DNA of 28,806 bases from JAAKFL01 sp964629645. GTDB lineage: Bacteria > Chlamydiota > Chlamydiia > Chlamydiales > SLFE01. Positions within the stretch are counted from its first letter, which is position 1; each line of letters starts with the position of its first letter. The stretch lies in contig CAZVSU010000028.1 in NCBI GenBank assembly GCA_964629645.1, forward strand, positions 1 to 28,806, in the 5' to 3' direction. Positions 6,633 through 15,036 of this stretch are shown here, piece after piece. The notes beneath the pieces were generated by a model that saw only the letters and a list, made by a program, of their open reading frames with translations, did not search any database and had not been told where the DNA came from. The position numbers and the translations under genes are program-made.

Positions 6633-8525
6633 TCAGATCAAAGGCCAGATGTAAGGGATGATGATCATGCCTAAGAAGATAATGAAGAAATTCAGGATGA
6701 TCCCATTTTTTAAGAAATCAGTGAGATAGTATCCCCCTGGGCCATAAACGATCATATGCGTTTGATAGCCAGTGGGCAGCATAAAGGCGCAGGAGCTGCC
6801 CACCGCCACCATCACACCGACCGACTTGAGCGATGCAAGACTGTCAAAGCCTGCTAGATTCACAACATTCAATGCGATGGGAAACAACAGCAGAGCTGCC
6901 GAGTTGTTGGATAAAATTTGAGAGAACATCGAAACAACAAAAATGATGCCTCCGGTCATAAGAAAGGGATCCGTCCCAAAAATAGAAAGTAAAATCTGCG
7001 CAAAATAGGCGGCGACTCCTGTCACCTCGACAGCTTTTGCAACGGCAAACGAGCTTGCAATCAAAAGAAGCACGTTCCAGATGATGCTTCTTTGCGCTTC
7101 TCTGATCGAGATGCTTTTTGTGAAAACATAAAGCAGTGAAGCCGCCATGACTGCCGTCACGATCGCAAAGCCGGCTGCAGCCATCGCCACCATTCCGATC
7201 GCGATTCCAAAAACCATGAGGGCGCGCCACTTATCGAAGACAGTGAGCTTTTCATCATAGAGAACATAGTAAAAATCGCGCTTGAACCTCTCTCCGCGCC
7301 ACTCTTCTGACGACAAAAGGACAAGGGTGTCTCCAGCATCGAGAATGATTTCGCCGACGTTGCCTAAAATTCTCTTCCCGTCGCGGTAAACAGCGAGAAC
7401 GGAGGCGCCGAAATGATTGCGAAAATTGACATTTTTTAACGTTTTGCCGACCAGAAACGAGTTTCTCGAGATCACCACTTCCGAAAAATGAGAGGAGCCG
7501 ACATCCAACTCGAAATGAGGGTCTGCTGCAGATTTGAGCCCTTTAATTGCGTGCAGCTCTGCGATGAGATTGATATCCCCGGCGAAGACGAGACGATCGC
7601 CGATCAAAATGACTTCGAATGAATTGGGCGAGGTGATTTTCCTCCCGTTTCGTTCAATTTCAACAAGAAGCTCGCCGCGAAAGTATTTGCCGCTGACATC
7701 TTGTATGATTTGATTCACAAGGGGGCACTCTTCGGAAACGATAAACTCCCCTGTGAACTCCTTAGTATCTTCTGCGACGGCCGTGGCAACATCAATGCGG
7801 TCAGGAAGAAGGATTTTCCCCAAAAATATAATGAGGAAAAGACTGCAAACGGCGATAGGCAGGCCGACATATCCCAACTCAAAAAAAGAAAAGCCGGCAG
7901 AAGGATTTTGCTGTCTCAACAGACCATCGATGATCAAATTTGTGGACGTGCCGATCAGCGTGCAAAACCCGCCGACAATCGAGATATAGGAAAGAGGAAT
8001 CAGATAGCGCGAAGGGGAGCGTTTCATCGACAGGGCATATTTTCTTAACACCGGGCTCATCATCAGGACAATCACGGTATTGTTCATAAAGGCGGAAAGG
8101 GCGGCGACAGGGATCAAGATGCCGAACATTTGCTTCACATAATCGGTTGTTTTGGGGAGCACATACTGCGAAAATATGTTCAGAAGGCCGTTGACCTCCC
8201 AGGTTCGCACAACGATGCATAGAAGGCCGATCGTCACTAAGACATCGCTTGAAAATCCAACAAGCAGCTGCCTCGGGCTGATCGCTCCGGCAACGGTCAG
8301 CACGCCGGCTGCAATCGCCATGACGATATCGGGAGGCCTGACCTCGCGAATCAAGGCGACAAACATCACAATGAGAACCCCGATGGTGAACCAGCTCTTC
8401 CATGTCAGCTCTTTGAGGCCTGTTGGGCTCAACATTCCCGGCTCGCTAAGAGGAACAGCGGAAAGAACCAGAGGCGCAGCCAACGCAAGTGTCAAAAATA
8501 ATAGTGGGGAAAATTTCCTTATCAT
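6633..8525 (-). CDS. SLC13-type permease with two RCK_C (TrkA-C) domains
   Basis: The protein has about 630 residues and many membrane segments. Two permease halves flank a soluble insert (roughly residues 260-410) made of two RCK_C-like units, each with the EL-V-I pattern and a GD-L-V/L-G strand. The first half has AFMNNTVIVLMMSPVLRKYA and the second has SNNSAALLLFPIAL, the Asn-rich hairpins typical of divalent anion:Na+ symporters. The architecture matches YfbS of E. coli. The substrate is unknown; sulfate, dicarboxylates or another anion are possible. The frame also allows a GTG at 8552 and ATG at 8540, but ATG 8525 puts the first hydrophobic helix (FSPLLFLTLALAAPLVL) at the N-terminus. 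It diverges from the gene at 8573 by under 50 bp. Confidence 0.85.
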   Translation of the reverse strand: MIRKFSPLLFLTLALAAPLVLSAVPLSEPGMLSPTGLKELTWKSWFTIGVLIVMFVALIREVRPPDIVMAIAAGVLTVAGAISPRQLLVGFSSDVLVTIGLLCIVVRTWEVNGLLNIFSQYVLPKTTDYVKQMFGILIPVAALSAFMNNTVIVLMMSPVLRKYALSMKRSPSRYLIPLSYISIVGGFCTLIGTSTNLIIDGLLRQQNPSAGFSFFELGYVGLPIAVCSLFLIIFLGKILLPDRIDVATAVAEDTKEFTGEFIVSEECPLVNQIIQDVSGKYFRGELLVEIERNGRKITSPNSFEVILIGDRLVFAGDINLIAELHAIKGLKSAADPHFELDVGSSHFSEVVISRNSFLVGKTLKNVNFRNHFGASVLAVYRDGKRILGNVGEIILDAGDTLVLLSSEEWRGERFKRDFYYVLYDEKLTVFDKWRALMVFGIAIGMVAMAAAGFAIVTAVMAASLLYVFTKSISIREAQRSIIWNVLLLIASSFAVAKAVEVTGVAAYFAQILLSIFGTDPFLMTGGIIFVVSMFSQILSNNSAALLLFPIALNVVNLAGFDSLASLKSVGVMVAVGSSCAFMLPTGYQTHMIVYGPGGYYLTDFLKNGIILNFFIIFLGMIIIPYIWPLI

Positions 8526-8572
8526 GCCACCATAGACCATAAGGTAAGGCACTTTTTTAAGACAAAGAAAAG

Positions 8573-9109
8573 ATGAACGACACGATCACTCTCAGAACAT
8601 CGATCAGGCCGCAATTGAAGCAGTTCCTCCTCTTTAGAGGATCGCTTCTCGCCATTTCAGGAGTTAGCCTCATTTTATATGCCGGGGTTTTTATAGGGCC
8701 TAAGGCATTAAGCCACTTTGGCCTTATCATCTGTTTGATCGCCTTTTTGATGATGGCGTGGGGGCTCATCCCATACAGGCGCGCCTCAAGGATGGAAGAA
8801 CAGCCCAGCGAACTGATCATCAGCGAAGATCTATCGGTGCGCTATCGAAAACAGGGAAAAGAGGGCCCATCTTTTTCCTTAAGCGATGTTGAAGAGGCCA
8901 TTTTCTGTGAAGAAAAAGGGCTCTACGGAATGGGTCTTAAATTCAAGATCAAAGAACGCGTCCCGACGATAACTCCGTCTCTCATCTTCACTCTCTATTC
9001 AAACTCGCTGAAAAAAAAGTACGCAATCGATCTGTTTTTTCCTTTTTTTACGCAGCGCTCTGTGCACCGGTTTCAAGAGCTGATGCGACCCCGAGAGGAT
9101 CATAAATGA
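8573..9109 (+). CDS. Small membrane protein of unknown function
   Basis: Unrecognised 178-residue protein. A short basic N-terminus is followed by two close transmembrane helices (about 22-44 and 48-67, GLIICLIAFLMMAWGLIP) that form a hairpin. A soluble C-terminal domain of about 105 residues, predicted mostly beta (SELIISEDLSVRYRK, PSFSLSDVEEAIFCEEKG), follows. The layout resembles small PH-like membrane-anchored proteins, but I cannot assign it. It starts 47 nt from the divergent permease and converges on smc. The ribosome-binding site is weak (AAGAAAAG close to the ATG). Confidence 0.68.
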   Translation: MNDTITLRTSIRPQLKQFLLFRGSLLAISGVSLILYAGVFIGPKALSHFGLIICLIAFLMMAWGLIPYRRASRMEEQPSELIISEDLSVRYRKQGKEGPSFSLSDVEEAIFCEEKGLYGMGLKFKIKERVPTITPSLIFTLYSNSLKKKYAIDLFFPFFTQRSVHRFQELMRPREDHK

Positions 9110-9161
9110 GCGGGCAGATACGGCGGCATCCTTAATCTTTGAACAAAACGATTTTGTCGGG

Positions 9162-12100
9162 TTAAGTTCCCGATTCGACGAGTTTCGGTTCAACAATCTC
9201 TTTATTCTTTTGAAATTCGAGGGAAAGAAGTTTCGACACCCCTTTTTCCTGCATGGTCACACCGTAAATCGTATCGGCGATCGCCATTGTCCGTTTATTG
9301 TGGGTGATGATGATAAATTGGCACTTTTCTGTAAACTGCTGCAAGACATCGACAAACCGCTGGATATTCGAATCGTCAAGGGGGGCGTCGATCTCGTCAA
9401 GGATGCAAAACGGCGACGGCTTCACCTCGAAAATGGCAAAGAGGAAAGCCAGAGCCGTCATGCATTTCTCGCCGCCGGAAAGAAGAGTGATCGAGCGCAT
9501 TTGCTTTCCGGGAGGCTTAGCGATGATTTCAATCCCCGCCTCAAGCACATCATCGGCGCCGACTAGCCTTAAGTCCGCTTCGCCGCCTCTGAATAAAATT
9601 GCGAAATTTTTGCGAAAGTTCTCTTGTATAGCGTAAAACGTTTCTTCGTAGAGCTTCCGGCTTTCTTGTTCGAGCTCTTCAATGATTGTATTGAGCTCTT
9701 CCATCGAAGACTGAAGGTCTCTTACCTGCTGCGTTAGAAATTCGTACCGCTTGGCATGTTCGTCCTTTTCTTCGATCGCCTCCATATTGACGGGCCCAAG
9801 CTTTTCGATTTCCCTTCTTAATGTTTTGAGCTCTTTTTCCGCTTCGACTAAGTCGTCAATGATAGGGATTTTCGCGCACTCCTCCGCATCCATTGTCATC
9901 TGATAGCGCTCTTCAAGTTCAGCAGCGAGCGCCTCGGATGTGGAGTTCACTTGCGACAGGCGGATTTCAATTTGATTTTTCTTTTCGATCAGCTCTTTTT
10001 CCTGATGTCTTTTCTGACCGGTTTCAAAATCTAATTTTTCAATTTGTGTTTTGCAGACCGCCACTTTTGCCCGCTCTTCATCAACAGATTTTGAGATCGC
10101 CTCAATCATGTTATCTTTTTTCTTTAAAGAGTCTTGGCCGCATTCGTTTTGCTCCTGCTCCGAAAGAAGCCGCTGGCACTGTTCAATTCCTTTTTGAAGC
10201 TTCAGAATTTGCTGCTTTCCCTCTTGAAGACGCATTGTGACCACCTGCAGGTGGTAGGCGAGCTCTTTTTTCTTGTCGAGAAGGGACTGAACCGTTTTTT
10301 CTTGCTCCTTCAGCGCCTCGCGGTGACGCGTCAATGTTTCAGACTTTTGAGTGAGCACGGATTCTGCTGTGCTATTCATCTCATGTGTTTCTGTCGCTAT
10401 TTTTTGGGTTTCTTCGTGCTTCTTTGACAAGGTGGCGAGTTTCTGAGAGAGATCATTAATGGTTGTTTCGTGTGAGGCGACTTCTTTTTCAAGTCTCTCT
10501 TTGTCCTGCTCCATCTTCTTAAGGTCGGCAAGGCCGCGCTGCAGACTGAAATTCACTTCGACAAGTCGCATTTCTTCTTGTCTGAGGGCCTTGTCATCTT
10601 CCGCTTTCTTTTGAGCGAGCTCGTCTCTTTTTTGTTTGAGCTGCGCTAGATCGCCACAAAGCTTTTGTTTGGCCTCTTCCAAATCCTGAAGCCTTTTCTT
10701 CAAGGTTTTGAGCTCAGCCTCGCGAACAAAGGCGTTGTTTTCTTCTTTGCCGGGATAAAAGACGACGCTGTTGGTATCAACAAAGGCGCTGTCCTCTGTG
10801 CAAAATTGATGCATATTTCTGTCGCCGAGTTTAAACACAGACTCCGGGGTTTCGGCGATATGAATATGGCTTAAAAAATGGCGCGTTAACTTGGGCAACT
10901 CTTCATTGGGAAGGAGCGGCAGCGATGGCCCCTCCGAAGCGACATGTTCTAAACAGAGGAGGGAAAAATCTTTGAGCTTCTCTTCCCGAGCATAGCGAAG
11001 CACGGTGACAAAATCGCCGACTGTCTCAACAACCAGAGTTTGTGTATAGGGGCGGAGGGCAACGGTCAAAGCTTTGGGGAGGCGCTCATCTAAAGTGAAG
11101 ACTTCGGATAAGCTTTGCAGCTTACCCGATATAGGAGTGCCCGATTTCTTTGATTCTTTCATCAATTTCTTCGTTGACGATGAGAATCCTTGCATCTCTT
11201 CTTTTAAATTGAGAAGGACTTTGTTTTGTGCCGCTGCTTCCGAAAGTTCCCGATCAACGCCTGAGAGCGACTCCTGCATAGTCAGGATGTCTTCCTGGCA
11301 CGTCTGCACCTGGCAATCGGCGTCAGCCAGCAATGCTTTTTTGGCATCGACAGCTTTTAAGGCGTCGTCCATATCTTGTTTTTTTTGTGCTGTGATCTCG
11401 GTCATTTTGACAAGCGACTCTTTGATGTCCTCAAGAGACCGCTTCGCCTGCTGCCGCTTTTCGTGGAAATGATCGCACCTGAGTTTCGTTTGTTTCCACT
11501 CCCCTTCAACTTGACTTTCCTTTTGCAGAAGTTCCATTCGACTTTTTTGCGCCGACATCTGCTGATCCCTTAAAGCGGCTACCTCTTGTTCAAGCGCTGC
11601 TGTTTTTTCTTTCTCTTCGTCTAAACGGGCCTGCTCTTTCTCCAGGTCGAGATCGAGTTCTCCTTTTTGCGCTTCAAAAAGCTCTTGCTCTTTTTTGTAG
11701 GCGACGATTTTGTCTTCGACTTCACCGAGCTCGGCCATCAACGTCTCTTTTCTGGCATCGGCTTCCTGCAGTTTTTCATTGCGAACACGGATCGCTTGCG
11801 CTTCTAGATCGCGCTCATTTTTCACTTTGTAGAGCGACTCGCTCTTCGCCAGCAAAACGCCCTCTCTCTCTTGATGAAAGGTTCTGGCATCGGAGAGCTC
11901 TTTTTCTTTCCGGGCCAGTGTTTCGGCTGTCTCTTTGATCTCTTCTTCTAAGGAGGCTTTTTGCTCGCCTAGCTGTTGAGAGGTGCTGTGCAGTTGTTGC
12001 CATTTTGAGATGAGGTGGCTTTTGTCGAGCTCTTCAAGCCTCTTTGTTTTTTTTCGATAAAGAAGCGCTTTTTCCGCCTGCCTTTCGGCGGTTTTCATCT

Positions 12101-12713
12101 GCTTTTCCACTTCGATTTTGATGTCGAGAATGCGCGTGAGGTTATCCTGGGTGCGCTGCAATTTCCGCCTTGTTTCGTCGCGCCTGCGAATGAAAAGCGA
12201 TGTCCCTGCCACCTCTTCGACAATCGAGCGCCGCTCGACCGGATTGCAGTGGACGACCTCTTCCACCTTCCCTTGAGCGATGATGGCCATGGAATTTTTG
12301 CCGATGCCGGTCCCGGCTAGAAGATCTTCGATATCTTTCAAGCGCACCGTATTTTTGTTGATCATGTACTGCGACTCGCCGCTTCGATGAAGGCGGCGGG
12401 TGATGGCAATCTCATCATATTCTGTCTCTAAAGCGCCGCCAACATCGGTCAGGACAAGGGTCACTTCCGCGTAATTCAAAGGTTTACGCTTTGTGGTTCC
12501 CGAAAAAATGACATCGGTCATCGCCGGGCTTCGGATCGATTTTGCCGATTTTTCACCAACGACCCATCGAACAGAATCGGCAACATTGGATTTTCCGCAT
12601 CCGTTCGGCCCCACGATTGCCGTGACGCCGCCTTGATCGCGGTGGAGAAAATCGAGGTTCGTTCGATCGGCAAACGACTTAAATCCAAAGATAATCAAAC
12701 GCTTGAGTTTCAA
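9162..12713 (-). CDS. smc: Chromosome partition/condensation protein SMC
   Basis: From a TTG start at 12713 the protein has 1183 residues, the usual SMC length. The N-terminal head has KLKRLIIFGFKSFADRT and Walker A GPNGCGKSN (35-43). Two long coiled-coil arms flank a hinge of about 150 residues near 510-660. The C-terminal head has the ABC signature LSGGEK (1078-1083) followed by CMTALA, and Walker B CILDEIDAPLDDSN. SMC compacts and segregates the chromosome, normally with ScpA and ScpB, which are not in this window. The frame is open upstream to a GTG at 12746, but that codon lies inside the putative -10 box. TTG 12713 has GGAG eight bases upstream and gives the family N-terminus. Confidence 0.95.
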   Translation of the reverse strand: MKLKRLIIFGFKSFADRTNLDFLHRDQGGVTAIVGPNGCGKSNVADSVRWVVGEKSAKSIRSPAMTDVIFSGTTKRKPLNYAEVTLVLTDVGGALETEYDEIAITRRLHRSGESQYMINKNTVRLKDIEDLLAGTGIGKNSMAIIAQGKVEEVVHCNPVERRSIVEEVAGTSLFIRRRDETRRKLQRTQDNLTRILDIKIEVEKQMKTAERQAEKALLYRKKTKRLEELDKSHLISKWQQLHSTSQQLGEQKASLEEEIKETAETLARKEKELSDARTFHQEREGVLLAKSESLYKVKNERDLEAQAIRVRNEKLQEADARKETLMAELGEVEDKIVAYKKEQELFEAQKGELDLDLEKEQARLDEEKEKTAALEQEVAALRDQQMSAQKSRMELLQKESQVEGEWKQTKLRCDHFHEKRQQAKRSLEDIKESLVKMTEITAQKKQDMDDALKAVDAKKALLADADCQVQTCQEDILTMQESLSGVDRELSEAAAQNKVLLNLKEEMQGFSSSTKKLMKESKKSGTPISGKLQSLSEVFTLDERLPKALTVALRPYTQTLVVETVGDFVTVLRYAREEKLKDFSLLCLEHVASEGPSLPLLPNEELPKLTRHFLSHIHIAETPESVFKLGDRNMHQFCTEDSAFVDTNSVVFYPGKEENNAFVREAELKTLKKRLQDLEEAKQKLCGDLAQLKQKRDELAQKKAEDDKALRQEEMRLVEVNFSLQRGLADLKKMEQDKERLEKEVASHETTINDLSQKLATLSKKHEETQKIATETHEMNSTAESVLTQKSETLTRHREALKEQEKTVQSLLDKKKELAYHLQVVTMRLQEGKQQILKLQKGIEQCQRLLSEQEQNECGQDSLKKKDNMIEAISKSVDEERAKVAVCKTQIEKLDFETGQKRHQEKELIEKKNQIEIRLSQVNSTSEALAAELEERYQMTMDAEECAKIPIIDDLVEAEKELKTLRREIEKLGPVNMEAIEEKDEHAKRYEFLTQQVRDLQSSMEELNTIIEELEQESRKLYEETFYAIQENFRKNFAILFRGGEADLRLVGADDVLEAGIEIIAKPPGKQMRSITLLSGGEKCMTALAFLFAIFEVKPSPFCILDEIDAPLDDSNIQRFVDVLQQFTEKCQFIIITHNKRTMAIADTIYGVTMQEKGVSKLLSLEFQKNKEIVEPKLVESGT

Positions 12714-12744
12714 GGCATCATCTCCGTGTCCTAGGTAATGCTCC

Positions 12745-12773
12745 ACTATAACAGGAAAAAGTTAAAGGAGCAA
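12745..12773 (-). promoter_or_regulatory. Putative smc promoter
   Basis: On the minus strand TTGCTC (12773-12768) and TATAGT (12750-12745) are 17 nt apart, so transcripts should start near 12738. This falls downstream of the GTG at 12746 and upstream of the TTG at 12713, supporting the shorter smc reading frame. Confidence 0.55.
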
Positions 12774-12882
12774 AAGTCAAATTTTATTTGACAAAAGCAT
12801 TCAAAAAAAAAGTAGTGGACATCTTAACATCATCTTAATCTTTTTGCTCTATTCTCTTCGTAAACAAAACAGGAGAGTCACT

Positions 12883-13035
12883 ATGAGTGAAATTAAACAA
12901 GCCTTGAAGGCCGTATGGTCCCCCTTTCAGGGAAGCCTGAACTCCATTGGTTCAGCGTGGAGTGAAAAATCTCGTCTCAACCAAAAAATTCAACGGATGA
13001 GGGCCGAAATTCGTGATCATGAAGACAAAAATTAG
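12883..13035 (+). CDS. 50-residue N-terminal part of an amber-interrupted gene
   Basis: ATG 12883 has AGGAG seven bases upstream, a strong start. It encodes MSEIKQALKAVWSPFQGSLN and on to HEDKN, where TAG at 13033-13035 stops it. The peptide is basic and helical with no membrane segment. The downstream frame continues in the same phase without another stop for 192 codons, so this is probably the first fifth of a 242-codon gene rather than an independent small gene. A standalone 50-residue protein cannot be excluded. Confidence 0.6.
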   Translation: MSEIKQALKAVWSPFQGSLNSIGSAWSEKSRLNQKIQRMRAEIRDHEDKN

Positions 13036-13611
13036 GAATTTAACACATTAAAGTTAGGAACAACAACTTCTTTTTTAGGTCAACGTCAACGGGGAGAACT
13101 CTCCGAATCAGACTGGGAGCGCTTTATTAATTTAAGTCGTGAATTGTCTGAGGCTTCGGCGACGATTCGAGAATACAAAAAGAACCTTCCCAAAGACGAA
13201 ACGGAAATTAAACGGCAAAACACGCTCATTTATATCGGGATTGCAAAGCTGGTCAGCCTCGTCACTGCGGTTATTTTTGCTCAAAATGCGGTGATGCTTT
13301 GCGTGACAGCTGGAAGCCTTCCGGCGTTTGTTGCCGGAATTTCCCTCCTGATCCCTGCTCTGATTTGCCACGACTGCTATTTTGTCGCCAAAAAAGTGGA
13401 GAATGTATTGACCGGAGGGGCGATTGTTCAACAGTTGGCAAATGAGGGTAAATACCTTTTTAAAGACGTTTTCTCAGCGTTTGTTGGAATGGAGTCGACC
13501 ACCGAATCTGACCGAGAAGGAGATATATTCGACTATCTAACGGCTGATACTGTCTTCTTCCACTTTTACAAGCCCTGCTTTCAAAATGAAAGGACGCAAA
13601 CCGCAGATTGA
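13036..13611 (+). pseudogene. Inc-like membrane protein, downstream part after an in-frame amber codon
   Basis: The frame continues directly from the 50-residue ORF after TAG. It reads EFNTLKLGTTTSFLGQ, then a polar helical stretch, then a bilobed hydrophobic region (roughly 13230-13380; LIYIGIAKLVSLVTAVIFA and FVAGISLLIPALI), and a C-terminal soluble tail ending at TGA 13609-13611. The only in-frame start is TTG 13144, with no ribosome-binding site, so independent translation looks unlikely. A pair of hydrophobic helices with a short turn is the hallmark of chlamydial inclusion membrane (Inc) proteins, but other two-helix proteins look the same. Either the gene is newly broken, or the amber is read through, or it is a sequencing error. 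The serS promoter overlaps its 3' end. Confidence 0.55.
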
Positions 13612-13636
13612 CTTTTCAGAGGCCACTGTCTATACT
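13608..13636 (+). promoter_or_regulatory. serS promoter
   Basis: TTGACT at 13608-13613 and TATACT at 13631-13636, separated by 17 nt, form a near-consensus sigma-70/sigma-66 promoter. The -35 overlaps the TGA stop of the preceding gene. Transcription should begin near 13643, about 30 nt before the serS start. Confidence 0.7.
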
Positions 13637-13675
13637 TTCGGGTTCAGTCTTTTAGCTTAAGTAGGGATGCGTGCC

Positions 13676-14956
13676 ATGCTCGACATAAAATTGATCCGAG
13701 GCGACCGCGAAGGGGTCGAAAAGAAACTCCGCACCAAAGAACCGGACATCGACCTCACTTCGATTTGCCAAATGGACGATGAAATCCGAGAGCTTAAGAC
13801 ACGCACCGAGCAGCTTAAAGCCGAAAGAAATGAGGCGTCCAAAAAAATCGGAGAGCTCAAAAGGGCCGGGCACGACACAAGCGAAATGATGGCGCAAGTG
13901 TCCGGTTTGGGCGATGAAATTAAGTTCAACGATCACAAAATCAGCGATCTTGAAGAGAAGCTCACAGAAGAACTCGCCAGTTTGCCGAATCTCCCGATGG
14001 AAGAGGTGACAGTGTCTCAAAATGTCGAAGACAACGTCATTCTAAAGGAATGGGGCCATAAAAGGGCATTTGACTTTGAGCCGAAAAACCATCTCGAGCT
14101 TGGCGAATCGCTGAAGCTTTTTGATTTCAAGCGAGGAGCAAAAATAACAGGTTCGGGCTGGCCTGTTTACCGCGGGATGGGAGCCAAGTTGGAGTGGGCT
14201 CTGATCAATTACATGCTTGAGGTGAACCAAAAGCGCGGCTTTGAAATGTTCATGGTTCCTCTTGCTGTGAAAAGAGACACTATTTTTGGATCGGGACAAC
14301 TTCCGAAATTCGAAGATCAGCAGTTCAAGATCACAGACAAAGATTACGATTTCTTTCTTATACCGACAGCAGAAGTGCCCTTGAACGGGCTTCACATGGA
14401 CGAAATCCTCGACGAATCCGATCTCCCTCTCAAATATTGCGCCTTCACCCCTTGTTTCCGGCGTGAAGCGGGGGCTGCCGGAGAAAAAGAAAGAGGGCTG
14501 ATTCGCGTCCACCAGTTCCATAAAGTGGAAATGTTTGGCTTTTCGCTACCTGAAAAAAGTAGGGAGCTTCACGCAGAGATGTGCGCCTGCGCGGAAGAGA
14601 TACTAGAAGGCCTCGGGCTGCACTACCGCAACGCCCTTCTGGTTACCGGCGATATGTCCTTTGCCTCTGCCTATACCGTCGACATTGAGGTTTGGCTACC
14701 GGGACAAAACCGTTATTACGAGGTTTCTTCGGTGTCAAATTGCACCGACTACCAAGCGCGCCGCTCTATGGCCCGCTTCAGAAGAAAGGGTGAAAAGCCT
14801 GAGTATCTCCATACCCTAAACGGCTCTGGACTCGCCACGTCTCGACTTTTGGTCTCACTACTCGAAAACAATCAAAATGAAGATGGCTCTGTAAACGTCC
14901 CTAAAGTGCTCCAGGAAAAAATGGGGGGCATCGAGGTGATCGCCCCCACTCATTAA
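13676..14956 (+). CDS. serS: Seryl-tRNA synthetase
   Basis: The 426-residue class II synthetase begins MLDIKLIRGDREGVEKKLRT. An N-terminal coiled-coil arm (about 25-105) is followed by the catalytic domain. Motif 2 is FTPCFRREAG...RGLIRVHQFHKVEMF (around 255-285) and motif 3 is NGSGLATSRLLVSLLENNQ near the C-terminus. It charges tRNA-Ser (and tRNA-Sec where present) with serine. An in-frame ATG at 13667 is possible, but AGGG abuts it, whereas the same AGGG is nine bases before ATG 13676, which gives the normal family start. It has its own strong promoter. The order serS / VIT-like / P-type ATPase agrees with my memory of Chlamydia CT729-728-727. Confidence 0.97.
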   Translation: MLDIKLIRGDREGVEKKLRTKEPDIDLTSICQMDDEIRELKTRTEQLKAERNEASKKIGELKRAGHDTSEMMAQVSGLGDEIKFNDHKISDLEEKLTEELASLPNLPMEEVTVSQNVEDNVILKEWGHKRAFDFEPKNHLELGESLKLFDFKRGAKITGSGWPVYRGMGAKLEWALINYMLEVNQKRGFEMFMVPLAVKRDTIFGSGQLPKFEDQQFKITDKDYDFFLIPTAEVPLNGLHMDEILDESDLPLKYCAFTPCFRREAGAAGEKERGLIRVHQFHKVEMFGFSLPEKSRELHAEMCACAEEILEGLGLHYRNALLVTGDMSFASAYTVDIEVWLPGQNRYYEVSSVSNCTDYQARRSMARFRRKGEKPEYLHTLNGSGLATSRLLVSLLENNQNEDGSVNVPKVLQEKMGGIEVIAPTH

Positions 14957-15036
14957 CGGACGCTTTTTTAAACGGGCAGAAAAGCCCTTCAACCCCTGAG
15001 TCCGCCTTTGAGTCTGCAGGTTTGGTTTGATCCAGC

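Noticed and set aside
14957..15036. GGGC-AGAAAA-GCCC hairpin between serS and the convergent gene, considered as a terminator
   Set aside because: The stem is only four base pairs and no T-run follows on either strand.
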